Assembly (NCBI GenBank): GCA_032164245.1
Contig: JAVMKO010000003.1
Location: 9,248,651-9,312,650, forward strand
Direction: 5' to 3'
DNA: 64,000 nucleotides
From: Sternotherus odoratus
Taxonomy: Eukaryota > Chordata > Testudines > Kinosternidae
The notes beneath the pieces are model-generated. The model was not told where the DNA came from. It made no database searches and worked only from the letters and a program-made list of their open reading frames with translations. Below are positions 23,278 through 34,300 of this stretch, in pieces (position 1 is the stretch's first letter; every line of letters begins with the position of its first letter). Both the position numbers and the translations under genes were made by a program.

Positions 23278-23656
23278 TGTTTGTTTAGTCTGCAGAAGAA
23301 AAGAATGAGGGGAAACAGGGTGACAGTGTTCAACTACGTAAAAGGTTGTTATAAAAAGGAGTGTGATAAAATTGTTGTCTTTATCCACTGAGGACGGAGC
23401 AGAAGCAATGGGTTTAAATTGCAGCAAGAGAGATTTAGGTTGGACTTTAGGAAAACCTTCCTAACTGTCAAGGTAGTTAAGCACTGGAACAAATTACCTA
23501 GGGAGATTGTGGAATCTCCATCATTGGAGGGTTTTAAGAATAGGTTAAACAAACACTGGTCAGGGATGGTCTAGGTAATACTTAGTGCTGCCTCAGTGAA
23601 GGGGCTGGACTAGGTGACCTATTGAGGTCTCTTCCAGTCCTAAATTTCTGATTCTA
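23278..23656 (+). mobile_element. CR1 LINE 3' end
   Basis: The 3' UTR of a CR1 in sense orientation: TTTAGGTTGGACTTTAGGAA, AAGCACTGGAACAAATTACC, GAATCTCCATCATTGGAGG, CTGGACTAGGTGACC and finally TTCCAGTCCTAAATTTCTGA with a short GATTCT tail. It is 5'-truncated, the usual outcome of target-primed reverse transcription. Confidence 0.9.
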
Positions 23657-23839
23657 AGTTTCAAAGGTACATTGTCATATATGTACTAGCATAAACTCCT
23701 TCCCTTGTGTTTAGGATGAGCAGGAAAGAATCTAGTGGGCCAAATTCTCATGTCACTTTACACCAGTGTAAATCAGAAGTAACTCCATAGATGTGGAAAC
23801 ATCTGGAAGGGTAAGGGGAGACAGAATCAGACCTTTGTT

Positions 23840-24130
23840 GCTCTACAAACCTGACCACTTCCTCAATTTGACTAGTGTTCCTCTTCTGTGTCTGCCACTT
23901 AAAAGCCTTCTCCTGTCGTCTGGAATAACCTCCCCATATCTCTCTGCTTTATTGTCTCTGTTTTCATTTCAAGCTCCTTCTGAATCCATCTCTCTTTTGC
24001 TTTGCCGTAATTTCTCTGCTTTCATTTCTAATTTGATCTTTGTAATTTTATTAACTATTGGCCTGGCCAGCCCTTCCTGGCATAAGAAAGCCTTGCTCAA
24101 AGCTTACAAGTTTGCTCACGTGAGTAAGCA
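23840..24130 (+). pseudogene. L2-like LINE 3' fragment
   Basis: The plus strand around 23920-24010 reads a CTGGAATAACCTCCCCATAT...CTCCTTCTGAATCCATCTCT succession, equivalent to the W-N-N-L-P...S-F-K...L-K-T-H-L block just before the end of L2-type LINE reverse transcriptase ORFs. A 114-residue open frame covers the area but lies out of register with the LINE reading. Family assignment is by remembered motif. Confidence 0.4.
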
Positions 24131-24221
24131 TCACTGACGTAACCCACTGGGTTGCAGCATTAGGTACTACCCTTTTGTATGGAAGAAGTTACACTCACTT
24201 GCACAAAAGCGGCCATACAAA

Positions 24222-24357
24222 CATAGGGGTTGGAACTAGGGATGCCGGGGGTGCTGCAGCACCCCTTGGCTTGAAATGGTTTCCATTATATACCGGGTTT
24301 GCAGTCTGGTTCAATTGCCCTCAGCACCACTGTTATACACATTATTCCAGCACTCTG
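24222..24357. mobile_element. hAT-type MITE
   Basis: A 136-bp unit whose ends AGGGGTTGGAACTAGGG and ATTATTCCAGCACTCTG are imperfect inverted repeats. The flanks CATACAAA and TATACAAA form an 8-bp duplication with one mismatch. The internal GTGCTGCAGCACC and TCAGCACCAC words match a common turtle repeat. Confidence 0.6.
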
Positions 24358-24611
24358 TATACAAAACAAAGCTGTATTGTTATGCACGACATTGGGTAAC
24401 ATAGCTAGTCAATAGGGGGCTTTGGAAGACAAGGAGGACTCCTCACTGATCTCAGCTGGCCTTCCTTTGGTTTACTTATTTGCTTCGTATCATTAGGGTT
24501 TCCCTCAAAGCCCAGAAAGTGGCAACCCCTTCATGCATTCAGTTGTTACCTCCATGCACTTTCTTCCATTCCATAGAACATGCCCTCCAACTTTAACTAA
24601 ATCATAGACAT

Positions 24612-25545
24612 CATAGGAACATAAGAATGGCCATATTGTGTCACACCAAAGGTCCATCTAGCCCAGTATCTTGTCTTCTGACAGTGACCAATGCCAGATG
24701 CCCCAGCGGGAATGAACAGAACACATAATCATCCAGTGATCCATCCCCTGTCGCTCATTCCTAGTGTCTGGAAAACAGAGGCTAGGCCCGGACACCATCC
24801 TTCCGCATCCTGGCTAATTGCCATTGATGGGCCTGTCCTCCATGACTCTATCTAGTGCTTTTTTGAACCCTGTTATAGTCCTGGCCTTCTCAACATCTTC
24901 TGGCAGAGTTCCACGTGTTGACTGTGCGTTGTGTGAAGAAATACTTCCTTTTATTTGTTTTAATGCTGCCTATTAGTTTCATTTGGTGACCCCTAGTTCT
25001 TGTGTTATGAGGAGGAGTAAATAACACTTATTTCCTTTCTGCACATCAGTCATGATTTTATAGATCTCTATCATACCCCCCCCCCCCAGTCATCTCTTTT
25101 CCAAACTAAAAAGTCCCAGTCTTTCTAGTCTCTCCTCATATGGAAGCCATTCCATACCCCAATCATTTGTGTTACCCTTTTCTGTACCTTTTCCAATTCC
25201 AATATATCTTTTTTTGAGGTGGAGTGACCACATCTGCACACAGTATTCAGGATGTGGGTGTACCATGGATTTATATAGTGGCACTGTGATATTTTTTGTC
25301 TTATTATCTATCCCTTTCCTAATGATCCCCGACATTCTCTTAGGGTCTTTTTGGTTTGTTTGTTTGGTTGGTTTTTTTGACCACCACAAGACATTGAATG
25401 GATGTTTTCAGAGAACTATCCATAATGACTCTAAGACCTCTTTCTTCACTGGTAACATCTAATTTAGGCCTCATCATTTTATTTGTATAATTGGGATTAT
25501 GTTTTCCAATGTGCATTACTTTGTATTTACCAACACTGAATTTCA
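24612..25545 (-). pseudogene. L3/CR1-like LINE: RT C-terminus and 3' end
   Basis: Reading right to left on the minus strand, the C-terminal part of a CR1-clade reverse transcriptase is followed by its 3' UTR. The frame around 25340-25540 includes K-V-M-H-I-G-K-H-N-P, E-E-R-G-L-R-V-I-M-D-S-S-L-K. The frame at 25090-25389 includes I-D-N-K-T-K, P-L-Y-K-S-M-V-H-P-H-P-E-Y-C-V-Q and L-P-Y-E-E-R-L-E-R-L-G-L-F-S-L-E-K-R. The 3' UTR ends with the L3-type GGCCATTCTTATGTTCC tail at 24612. These peptides form the thumb-like region downstream of the polymerase active site. A KK-T-N-Q-T-N insertion (a low-complexity GTTT run near 25350) breaks the frame. The 5' side is cut by a second LINE at 25546. Confidence 0.9.
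25074..25088. repeat. Poly-C run inside L3
   Basis: A run of about fourteen cytosines within the LINE 3' UTR, probably slippage-expanded. Confidence 0.8.
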
Positions 25546-26165
25546 TAAACTGCAAGACTGGAAAGGACCTCAAGAGGCATCTAGTCGAGCTCCCTGTGCT
25601 GAGACAGGACCAAGGATACATAGACCAACCCAACAGATGTTTGTCTAACCTGTCCTTAAAAACTTCTAGTGTTGGGGATTCTACAATCTTTCTTGGTAAC
25701 CTATTCCCATGCTTAACTTCCCTTATAGTTAGAACATTATTCCTAATATCTAATTAAAGCCCCATTACTTCTTATCCTACCTTTAGTGGACATGGAGAAC
25801 AACTGGTCACCCCCTCTTTATATCCCTTACCATATTTGAAGTCTGTTATCAGGTCTCCACCCTAGTCTATTTCTCCCAAGACTCTCAAGTATTCTTCTCT
25901 CAAGATTCCTCAGTATTTTTAACCTTTCCTCCTAGGTCAGGTTTTCTAAGCTTTTGATCCTTCCTTTGCTCTCCTCTGGACTCTATCTAGTTTGTCTACA
26001 TTTTTCTTAAAGTGTGGTGCCCAGACTCAACACAGTACTCCAGCTGAGACCTCCCTAGTACCAACTACAGCAGGACAATTGCTTCCCGTGTCTTACATAT
26101 GACACTCCTATTAATACACCCCCAGAATGACGTTAGCCTTTTTGCAGTACATTGTTAGCTCATAT
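25546..26165 (-). mobile_element. CR1 LINE 3' region
   Basis: The reverse complement shows a CR1 end with GAGGTCCTTTCCAGTC, AATCCCCAACACTAGAAG, then upstream RT C-terminal text (plus-strand GGTCAGGTTTTCTAAGC, GCTCTCCTCTGGACTC and CAGTACTCCAGCTGAGAC, the antisense of the L-E-Y...R-R-A region). It starts abruptly where the L3 copy stops, so it was probably inserted into that L3. Confidence 0.8.
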
Positions 26166-26351
26166 AAGGCAATATCTAAGTGGCATTGGCAGTCTTTCCT
26201 TTCACTTTGGTGGGTTTTGGATTTGGCCCTAAATCTGGTGGTTGAGATTTTTAACACCAGTTTGTGGATTTAGCCACACAAGTTCCATTGAAAGTAGTGG
26301 GAACAGTGTAGCTAGATCCCCCTAGTTATGCTTGGAAATGAGTGAGAGGAA

Positions 26352-26552
26352 GGATGGACGGGCCAGTTCTTAGGGCATTAAGCTAGGAATTTGGAGTCTC
26401 AGGTTCAACTTCTTGCTTTTCCACATAGCTATGGGCAAGTCCCTTAACTTCTCATTTGTAAATTGAGGGTAATAGCATTTCCCTACTTCACAGGGGTCTT
26501 GTGAGGATAACAACATTAAAGACTGTGAGAGGCAACTGAAGTATTTCAGATC
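26352..26552 (+). mobile_element. MIR SINE
   Basis: Diverged MIR in sense orientation: GGCATTAAGCTAGGAATTTG, CAGGTTCAACTTCTTGC, GGGCAAGTCCCTTAACTTCTC, TTTGTAAATTGAGGGTAATA and CAGGGGTCTTGTGAGGATAA. Confidence 0.88.
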
Positions 26553-26699
26553 GAAAAGCCCAGCTGGCTATTCTGGTCTAGGTGAGAAAGATTTTCAGTG
26601 ACAGACTTTCACTTGTATTTATATTTCAGATTGATTATGAGTTTGGACGGGATGATACTCCTATAATCTGCCCTGCATGAAGGGCAGCTTGTTTCTGAA

Positions 26700-27112
26700 C
26701 TCTTCCAGTTACGACTCATAGCCACACTTACTTGATCCCAGTCTATAAGCACCTATGTGGGGAAGAACCATTTGATAACAGGTGACTCTTCTGTCTAGCA
26801 GAGAAGTGTATACCGAGAAAATGGCTGGAATCTGAAGCTAGACTCTTTCAGATTAGCAATAAGATGCAAATGTTTAACAGTGAGAGTAATTATCTACTGG
26901 AACAATTTACCGAGGGTTGTGGTGGATTCTCCATCATTGCCAACTTTAAAATCTGGACTGGATGTCTTGCAAACAGATCAGTTCGAGTTCAAGCACAGAT
27001 CTTGGGCTTGAAGCAGAAATTAAATTGCAGAAATTAAAAGGTCTGTGTTAAGCAGGAGGCAGTCAAGACAACCACAGTGGTCCCTTCTGGCCTTAAAATC
27101 TATTAATAATGT
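26700..27112 (+). mobile_element. CR1 LINE 3' end
   Basis: The CR1 3' UTR in sense: CTGGAATCTGAAGCTAGAC, AATTATCTACTGGAACAATTT, GTGGATTCTCCATCATTG, and the terminal CCACAGTGGTCCCTTCTGG with AAATCTATTAATAATG tail. It is 5'-truncated and diverged. Confidence 0.88.
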
Positions 27113-27564
27113 TACTTTGCCCATTTTGGGGGATATTTTCCTCCCCAACATGCACCTGACTAGCTACATCTCCCCTTCTCCTCCCCATCCCAACTCACTT
27201 GTTCACAGGGGGAAGTCCGGGATTTACTTCCCCTCACTCCTCTGTGCAGCCAGGCAAGGACTGTGGCAATCCAGCCCTTTACAATTGACCATCAATGTCA
27301 CCAGGTGAGCATGGAAGGCACCCATTTTGGATAAGCATAAAGAAAAAAATATGTCAGGGCATATTACCGTTGTTCCTTTCTTGTGTAGCATCCGAAATCT
27401 ACTCAGGGCTGTAGAATGGAAGGTCATTGCTGAACTGACAACACTTCCCTACTGCCAAGGGCTTAAGCGAAGGCAACAAGCACAAATAAGAGACTCTGGT
27501 CAGATGGGTAGGATGGCCATAGGTGGTTAAATACTCAAATAACACAGTGGTCTTAGAAGCAAAC

Positions 27565-27725
27565 TCTAAGTGGAGCAAAAGACTGATCTTGTGGCCAATG
27601 CAATGGCTTTGAACTAAAGAAATGTGGGTTTCATTCCCTTATGTGCCACAGTCTCTCTGTGTGACCATAGACAAATCATATGATCTCTCTGTGCCTTAAC
27701 TTCTCCTATTAAAATAGCGATAAAA
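27565..27725 (+). mobile_element. MIR SINE
   Basis: Diverged MIR: TGGCTTTGAACTAAAGAAAT, GTGGGTTTCATTCCCTTATG, GTGTGACCATAGACAAATCA and CTCTCTGTGCCTTAACTTCTC followed by a weak AAAATAGCGATAA. Confidence 0.75.
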
Positions 27726-27754
27726 ACACTTCTTCCATTTCCCTTGATTATTTA

Positions 27755-27855
27755 GGCCATGATTCCACAAAAAGTTAATCACCTGCTTAACTTTAAGCTC
27801 ACAACTAGTGCCATGGAAGCCAACCAGACTGTTCACATGCGTAAAGTTAAGAATG
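27755..27855. repeat. Foldback element, TTAACTTTA arms
   Basis: The words CACCTGCTTAACTTTAAGC and GCGTAAAGTTAAGAATGTG are imperfect inverted copies about 50 bp apart. A similar phrase (GCACCTGCTAAACTTTATTC) lies near 38370. Probably a short non-autonomous DNA element; its ends are not fixed. Confidence 0.45.
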
Positions 27856-29299
27856 TGTGTAGCTCTTTGCATAACTGGGGTCGTAAATTGACAAAACAGT
27901 AGATAATATGCCGAACTGAAAAGGTTGGTTTTCATTAGTTTCTTGGAGCTCATGGAGGAGAGTTTAACTTTACAGGGCTCCAGCAGTAAAGTAATCATGT
28001 AAGGTGAGCATGTTTGACCCACAAATGTCTAGGTCACATTATGGAATGTTGAAAAGAATCTAAACATGGAAGAAAACTAAGGCCAAATACAGGAAAGAAA
28101 AGTAGACTGGATCAGGTGGGGAGGAAACTGTGATACTTTGACTGTGTAATTTATATATTTATTTCAATATAGTGGTGGGGAATTAGGAACACAGCTAGCA
28201 GCCTTCAGATGACTGTATTTGTTGTGCATTGCTCCTTGCAGGAATGGGGGGCTTTATTATTGAGTGTAGTGCTGACCACCATGAGTGGTTTCAGTGGAGC
28301 TACTCATAAGTATAAGCCTTACCCTTATTGTTTATAGGATCAGACCCTGAGTGAGGAAAGTATATTGTTAATATAATATTTTTAATGACGGTGTCCCTTA
28401 AATATTTTTCACTCAGTAACTGAAATGTTCTGTGAAGGACTATGTATGTATCGGTAACTGCACTACTGGGAATTCTTGTTTCTTCTATTACAGAAATCTC
28501 TATTTTTGTTCTTGTCCAGTGGAGAAAAGGCTCTATCTTTCCCCCGCAAAACTGTCTAGAAACTGATAAATCTGGAAATGATCAATTCATATTTCTTCCT
28601 CTAGTAACCTCTTACCATTGACTGCCTGCAGCTGCAAACCTTCCTCAGTGCATGTCCAGGCAGCCTGTACTGTTTTCTCCTTTTTGACCCAGATTCCCAG
28701 ATCCATGTGTCTTTATCTAGCTACTAGCTATGCAGAGCGACCCTATAGATGTGCTCTCTGTAGTCCTTATTAGTAGCTCTAAAAAACAAGTGGATAAAAG
28801 ACGATGGTTTTCAAACTCCAAAGGGCACTTGTAACTAAACACAGTCTGCTCCCACAGCAAGCGATTTATTTTCCCCTCCTACCAAAATGGAAACCACGTA
28901 GTGAATGCAACCAAGTTTTACATTTTTTCTCAACATATGCAATGAGGGCAGACTCTCATTAATTCATACTTCACTATTCCAGAATGTCATCCACCCACAA
29001 ATGCGTTCTGCCTATTGAGTAATCCAGCCCTGTTCTCTCTCTTTCAAACACACACACACACACACACAATCTCGCCCCACTTCTAAGCAGAGATTTAACC
29101 AGCAGCTCTGATCTCACTTTGTACAAATTATTGGTTGAATAACGATCTGGGCAAATTCTCCGTGCGTTAATTAACACTTGCTTGACTTTAAGGAGGCTAC
29201 TTGCAGAGGTACATGCTACACCCCGTGAGTGAGGGTTTCACAATTGGATGCTAAAAATATAGTTGGATTAAGGGATTAAGTAAGTAAAATTGTAATTAC
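27856..29299. other. Unassigned sequence with a CA microsatellite
   Basis: No transposon end or domain recognised. A (CA)n run of about eleven units lies at 29048-29068. Confidence 0.4.
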
Positions 29300-29877
29300 A
29301 GTTAGGAGCATAGGCATTGCCAGACCAGATCAGACCAGCAATTCATGTCGTCCAACATCTCTGACACTAGCCAGTACCTGATGTTTCAGAAGATGTGGGA
29401 AACTCTCAAGTGAGAAAATACTTATCTCCTGCCAGTTGATGGTTTGCTTATATCCTATAGCATGAGGGTTAATATCCCTTAGGATTTTTTTAAAAAATGC
29501 ACAAAATATAACTGTGTATGTGCTTATACCTTTTTAAAAATCCTCTCAAGCTCTTTGCTTCAGTGATATCATGCGGCAATGAGTTTCACAGGTTAATTAA
29601 ATATCGGGTAAAGTTTTTTTTATCAAGGATACATTTTTGCTTTTGCCTTTCATTGAATGGACATTTGTTTGTTTGTTTTTTTAATGTGAGAGGGAAAATA
29701 TGAGCATCTGATTTACTTCCCTTATTCTCATACCATTTTTTTTCTGTATCTCTAACCATATTATTTGCCTGTCTCTATACCCCTTCTGTTTTCCTTTGTA
29801 CTTTTCAAGATATGGTTACCAGAACCAGACATATTATTGAAGGGGTGGGTATGCTATTGATTCATATAATCACGTAA
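29300..29877 (-). mobile_element. L3-like LINE 3' region, interrupted
   Basis: In reverse complement: a decayed L3-type 3' UTR with a GGCAATGAGTTTCACAGGTT stretch (the TGTGAAACTCATTGCCGCA-like antisense), the AGCAAGCTCTTTGCTTCAG region and a terminal GACCAGATCAGACCAGC segment. It is split at 29878 by a Tigger-like element and resumes at 30177. Confidence 0.7.
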
Positions 29878-30176
29878 CAGTAGACTCCCGATTATCCAGG
29901 ATTGGGTTAACCAGGTTGTGGATTAACCAGCATGTCAAAAAAAAATACACGTAACTCGCAGGGCCATCTCTGGCTGTATTACCGCCCCAAGCACAAAGGA
30001 AAACAACCCACCACGGCGCAGGGCAGCTAGTGAACCAACACCCCCTTCCTCCCAGCGCAGGGTGGCTGGTGAACCAAGCCCCCCTCCCCATATTTCCTAT
30101 GGATGGTGATTATCTGGGATTTTATTATCCAGGATTCATTTTTTTCCTATCATCCTGGAGAATCGAGAGTCTACTG
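29878..30176. mobile_element. Tigger/pogo-like MITE
   Basis: A 299-bp element with terminal inverted repeats CAGTAGACTCCCGATTATCC and AATCGAGAGTCTACTG. The right flank is TA; the left flank reads TAA, so a TA duplication with one extra base is likely. The ends are of the Tigger/pogo type in the Tc1/mariner superfamily. Subterminal words (GGATTGGGTTAACCAG, TTATCCAGGATTC) repeat the motif. No transposase frame remains. The host is the surrounding L3 LINE. Confidence 0.82.
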
Positions 30177-30290
30177 TATCATATTTTCAGTATTACCATC
30201 TAGCCTATTCCTTATGCATCCTAACGTTCTATTTGCTTTTTGTTAATACTGCTGCACTCTGAGCAGAGGCTTATACTGAGCTGCCCATGA
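30177..30290 (-). mobile_element. L3-like LINE, continuation
   Basis: The reverse complement of CATCCTAACGTTCTATTTGC and CTGCTGCACTCTGAGCAGAG continues the LINE interrupted by the Tigger-like element; these are the antisense words of the RT C-terminal region (A-N-R-x-L-G type). Confidence 0.6.
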
Positions 30291-30752
30291 CGATGCTCTT
30301 GCCTTTATCCTGATTGAGACCAGCAAACTTTATCATGGAGCCCATTGCAAGGGGCAGAAGCTCACTCCTAAACGGGGGTGGGGAGGGAAGTGCTAGATTT
30401 AAGGGAATCTGGATGTCAAGCTGCCTACAGTGAGTGAGTAGCAACTTCAGAGCAGACTATTAGGAGGCAGGACACACACCCCAAATTGGTTATGAGTTCT
30501 ATACTTAAATTTCACCAACCAAGTATCAAGTGGAAACTCCCCTGGCGCTATAACAGCCTAACCAAGGAGTCACCGACTGTCCCTTTGGGTACTCCGATCT
30601 GTCTCGCCGTCCAGGTGAGCATATGTTTGTGATAGATGGTCCTTTACTCCCAAGAATCACAGTCCCAAAGAAACACTCACTGATCCCAGGTCAGTTGCAC
30701 CTTAGGTCTCATGGCCAAGACAGTGCGTGTAGCCAATCCTAAAATACACTAT
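30291..30752. other. Unassigned, possibly old retroelement sequence
   Basis: No frame with a domain. The words GGTGAGCATATGTTTGTGATAG and CAGTTGCACCTTAGGTCTC resemble other reptile repetitive DNA that I cannot name. The Gypsy 5' LTR is inserted directly at its right edge. Confidence 0.3.
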
Positions 30753-31234
30753 TGTGGTAGACCCAGGGCAGGCAGCTGCCAGAAGGACCTGTAATTAGAA
30801 GGGTTACTACAGGGGAATGAGGTCCAGCTGAGCAAGGCTGCCACAGCCAGGAGCAGGGCCAGCTGAGGCCAGTTAAGGAGACTGCCAGAGCCCTTTAAAG
30901 AGACTCCTCCCCAGGGAGGAGCGTGGGAGTTTGAGGAGTGAGTTGGAGGCAGTAGGAGTGAATTTGGTGAAAGCAGAGGAGTGTGCAGAGTAAGTTGAGG
31001 GAAGCAGGGACGGAGAGGCTGCTGGCAGGCAGGGGAAGGGAACAAAGGGTCCCTCCCAGGGGGAACCTAGCTTTCCTAGCCTGCAGGAGCCTGGCCCTGA
31101 GAGAGAGAGACAGGGAGAGGGCTGCTAAGGAGCAGCAGAAAGACGGGGTCTGCTTCAGCCTGGTCAGGGCGCCAGTGCTGTGTCAGAACCCAAAAGGACT
31201 TGAGTCAGGGGAGCAGAGGAGCCACCTTGTCACA
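30753..31234 (+). repeat. 5' LTR of the Gmr1-like element
   Basis: It begins TGTGGTAGACCCAGGGC and ends CTTGTCACA, giving the TG...CA ends expected of an LTR, about 482 bp. The right end is fixed by the primer-binding site two bases downstream; the left end is inferred from the TGTG/CACA symmetry and is less certain. A TTTAAA box at 30894-30899 is the best TATA-like candidate. A GAGAGAGAGA purine run lies near 31100. Confidence 0.72.
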
Positions 31235-31236
31235 CG

Positions 31237-31254
31237 TGGTGTCAGAGGTGGGAT
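31237..31254 (+). other. Primer-binding site, tRNA-Leu(CAA)-like
   Basis: TGGTGTCAGAGGTGGGAT is complementary to the 3' end of vertebrate tRNA-Leu(CAA), including CCA, with one mismatch at position 11. It starts two bases after the LTR and 53 bases before the gag ATG. It would prime minus-strand DNA synthesis. Confidence 0.8.
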
Positions 31255-31306
31255 CTGAAGGGAATAGACTTGGTGGCCAGCCCCTCCCCCCATACTCAGA
31301 CGGAAG

Positions 31307-34300
31307 ATGGAAGAGGTGGTGAAGGCCCTGGTCCAGGCCACTGCGGCCCAGCAGGAAGCTGTCCGGGTGCAGCAAGAGACCAACCAGTTGCTGATAACCC
31401 AGGCCACCCAGGACCGAGCCACCTTGCAGGAGGTGGTACGGCAGATGAAAGCCCTGAGTACCATGGGCCGTGGGGGGCCTGACGACCGGCCACTACGGGC
31501 CAGCCATTACCTACAGAAGATGACGGCAGGCGACGACACCGAGGCCTACCTGCTCGCCTTCGAGAGGACGGCCCTGCGTGAGGCTTGGCCCCGAGGACAG
31601 TGGGCAAGCATCCTGGCCCCTTTTCTGTGTGGGGAGGCCCAGAAGGCCTATTTTGACCTGGCCCCTGAGGCCGCTGCGGACTACCCCCAGCTGAAGGCCG
31701 AGATCCTGGCCAGAGCGGGAGTAACGCCAGCCCTGCGGGCCCAGCGGTTTCATGAGTGGAGGTACGAGGTCGGCAAGACCCCGAGGACTCAGCTGTTCGA
31801 CCTGATCCACCTTGCCCGGAAGTGGTTACGGCCCGAGACCCACAGCCCGGAGAAGATGATAGAGATCCTGGTGCTGGACAGGTATATGCGGGGGTTGCCA
31901 CCTGAGCTAAGGGGGTGGGTCCGAAAGAACGATCCCCCCTCCTACGACGAGCTGGTAGCCCTCGTAGAGAGACACCTTGCCTCCCAGGAATTGTCACAAA
32001 CCACCATGGAGGGGCTGCGGGTAACTAGAAGGCCGGCTTCCGGACCAAAGCCCCGGATTGTCAAGACCCCAAGACGCTATAGGGAGGAAGAAGAGGAGGC
32101 CGGGAGACGGCCTGAGAGCTTGGACAGACTTGGGGACTGGGGGAACGGGACTCGGGGGGTAGGGCCGAACAGCCCAAAAACTGGGGGGCTGTCCCGAGCC
32201 GGGAGACGCTGCTATGCTTGTGGGGAAATGGGACATCTAGCCGCCCAGTGCCCGAACCGGGCCGACCCCATGGAATGTGACTTGGGGGGTATGGGGGATC
32301 CGTGTGACCTGGTGAACCAAGTGGGGGTCGCGATGGCTTCCCATAGATATACCCGGCCCGTTAAAATGAATGGCATTAAGACCACCGCACTAGTAGACTC
32401 AGGGAGCGCGGTTACGCTGGTCTCCGGGATGTTGATCAGCCAGGACCAGCTAACCCAGGCCAAGCGCTCGGCAGTATCCTGTGTGCATGGGGATATTAAC
32501 TACTACCCCACCGTCTCTGTAAGCTTAGACGTCTTGGGACACCCCACGAATGTAGTGGTGGGCGTAGTCCCGAAGCTCCCCTACCCGGTCCTCATTGGTC
32601 GAGACTTCCCCGACTTTGACAGCCTGCTCCCCGGGCGGGGGACAGAAGGAGTTAGTGCCAGGGTCCCGGAGGTGACGCCGAGGGCTCCCGGGGCACCAGC
32701 TTTCCGGGAGTTTGACCCGGAACTATTCTCTGTGGGCGGGGGGTCCCGGAAGTCTCGGAGGGAGAGGAGGGCAGCCAAGGCGTTAGGTACGAAAATCCTG
32801 ACCCAATACCAGAGGGCTGCACTAGTGGGGGAACGAGGGAGCCCCCACGGAAGGAGGACCAGGCGGGCGGTGGGGGAGGCTGACGCCGGGCCTGGTGCGC
32901 CCCAGGCAGTCCCCGAAGGGGAGGCGGAGGTAGATACCCCGGAGTTGGGGCCAATTGGCCCGGCCACGGAGAATTTTGGGCAAGATCAGGCCAACGACCC
33001 AGCCTACCAAAATGTCCGTAGCGAAGTGGTGGAGGTAAATGGGACCCCGGTAGAGGGGAAAAGTAAGGGCCGAGGGCCGTACTATATAATCAAGGGGGAC
33101 CTGCTGTATAGGGTAGTCCCGATGCATGACATGTCGGTGGAACAACTTTTGGTGCCACGGAAGCATCAGAGAGGCGTATTGGACCTGGCTCACAGCCACC
33201 TCTTTGGGGGCCACCTGGGAGTGGAGAAGACCCTCGACCGGGTCATGAAGAGGTTCTTCTGGCCAGGGGTCCATGCAGCGGTCCGGCGGTACTGCGCCTC
33301 CTGCCCGGAGTGTCAATTGCATGCCCCCCGGCCCCACTTGCGGGCCCCTTTAGTGCCCCTCCCCATCATAGAGGTCCCATTTGAGAGGATCGCCATGGAC
33401 CTGATAGGCCCACTGGAGAAGTCTGCCAGGGGCCATCGACACATACTGGTCGTGCTGGACTACGCCACCCGGTACCCCGAGGCTGTGCCTTTACGGAATA
33501 CGCTGTCTAAAACCATAGCTCGAGAGTTGCTACAGATCTTTGCCCGAGTAGGGATACCAAGGGAGATCCTGACAGACCAAGGGACCCCCTTTATGTCCAA
33601 GTTAATGAAGGACCTATGTGGCCTACTCCGGGTGCGGACGATAAGGACGTCTGTGTACCATCCCCAGACTGACGGCCTGGTCGAACGGTTCAACCGGACG
33701 TTGAAGAGTATGCTGCGGAAGGTGGTGAGCCGAGACGGGAAGGATTGGGACACCCTGCTCCCCTACCTCCTGTTTGCCGTAAGGGAGGTGCCCCAGGCCT
33801 CCACGGGATTCGCGCCGTTCGAGCTGCTGTATGGACGCCACCCTCAGGGCATACTTGACATCGCCAAGGAGGGTTGGGAAGAACAGCCGAACCTAGGGAG
33901 AAATGTTGTCGAACACGTAGTGCGGATGAAAGAAAGGATAGCCCAAGTCACCCCCATAGTGAGAGAACACCTGGAGAAGGCACAAGAGGCCCAGCAGACG
34001 TACTACAACCGCCGAGCGAGAAGCCGGAAGTTCCAGGTGGGAGACCGGGTGATGGTGCTGGTACCCACGGCTGAGAGCAAGTTGCTGGCCCAGTGGCAAG
34101 GGCCGTATGAAGTAATAGAAGCCGTGGGGGACGTGGACTATAGAGTCCGACAGCCGGGACGCCGGAAGCAGGAACAGATATACCATGTCAACCTACTAAA
34201 GCCGTGGCAGGAAAGAGACGCTCTGGTGGTTGCGCTGGGGGCGCCTCCCCGGGAGGGCAGCCCACCCGGCCGGGTGGGGATTTCCCCGGACCTGACCCCA

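Noticed and set aside
23793..24137. 114-residue hydrophobic plus-strand frame as a membrane protein
   Set aside because: Pyrimidine-rich sequence gives hydrophobic codons; the DNA resembles the L2-like RT end in another register.
29048..29068. CA run as Z-DNA regulatory element
   Set aside because: An ordinary dinucleotide microsatellite with no supporting context.
31296..31997. 233-residue minus-strand frame opposite gag
   Set aside because: It is the antisense shadow of the GC-rich gag frame; composition-driven, with no domain.
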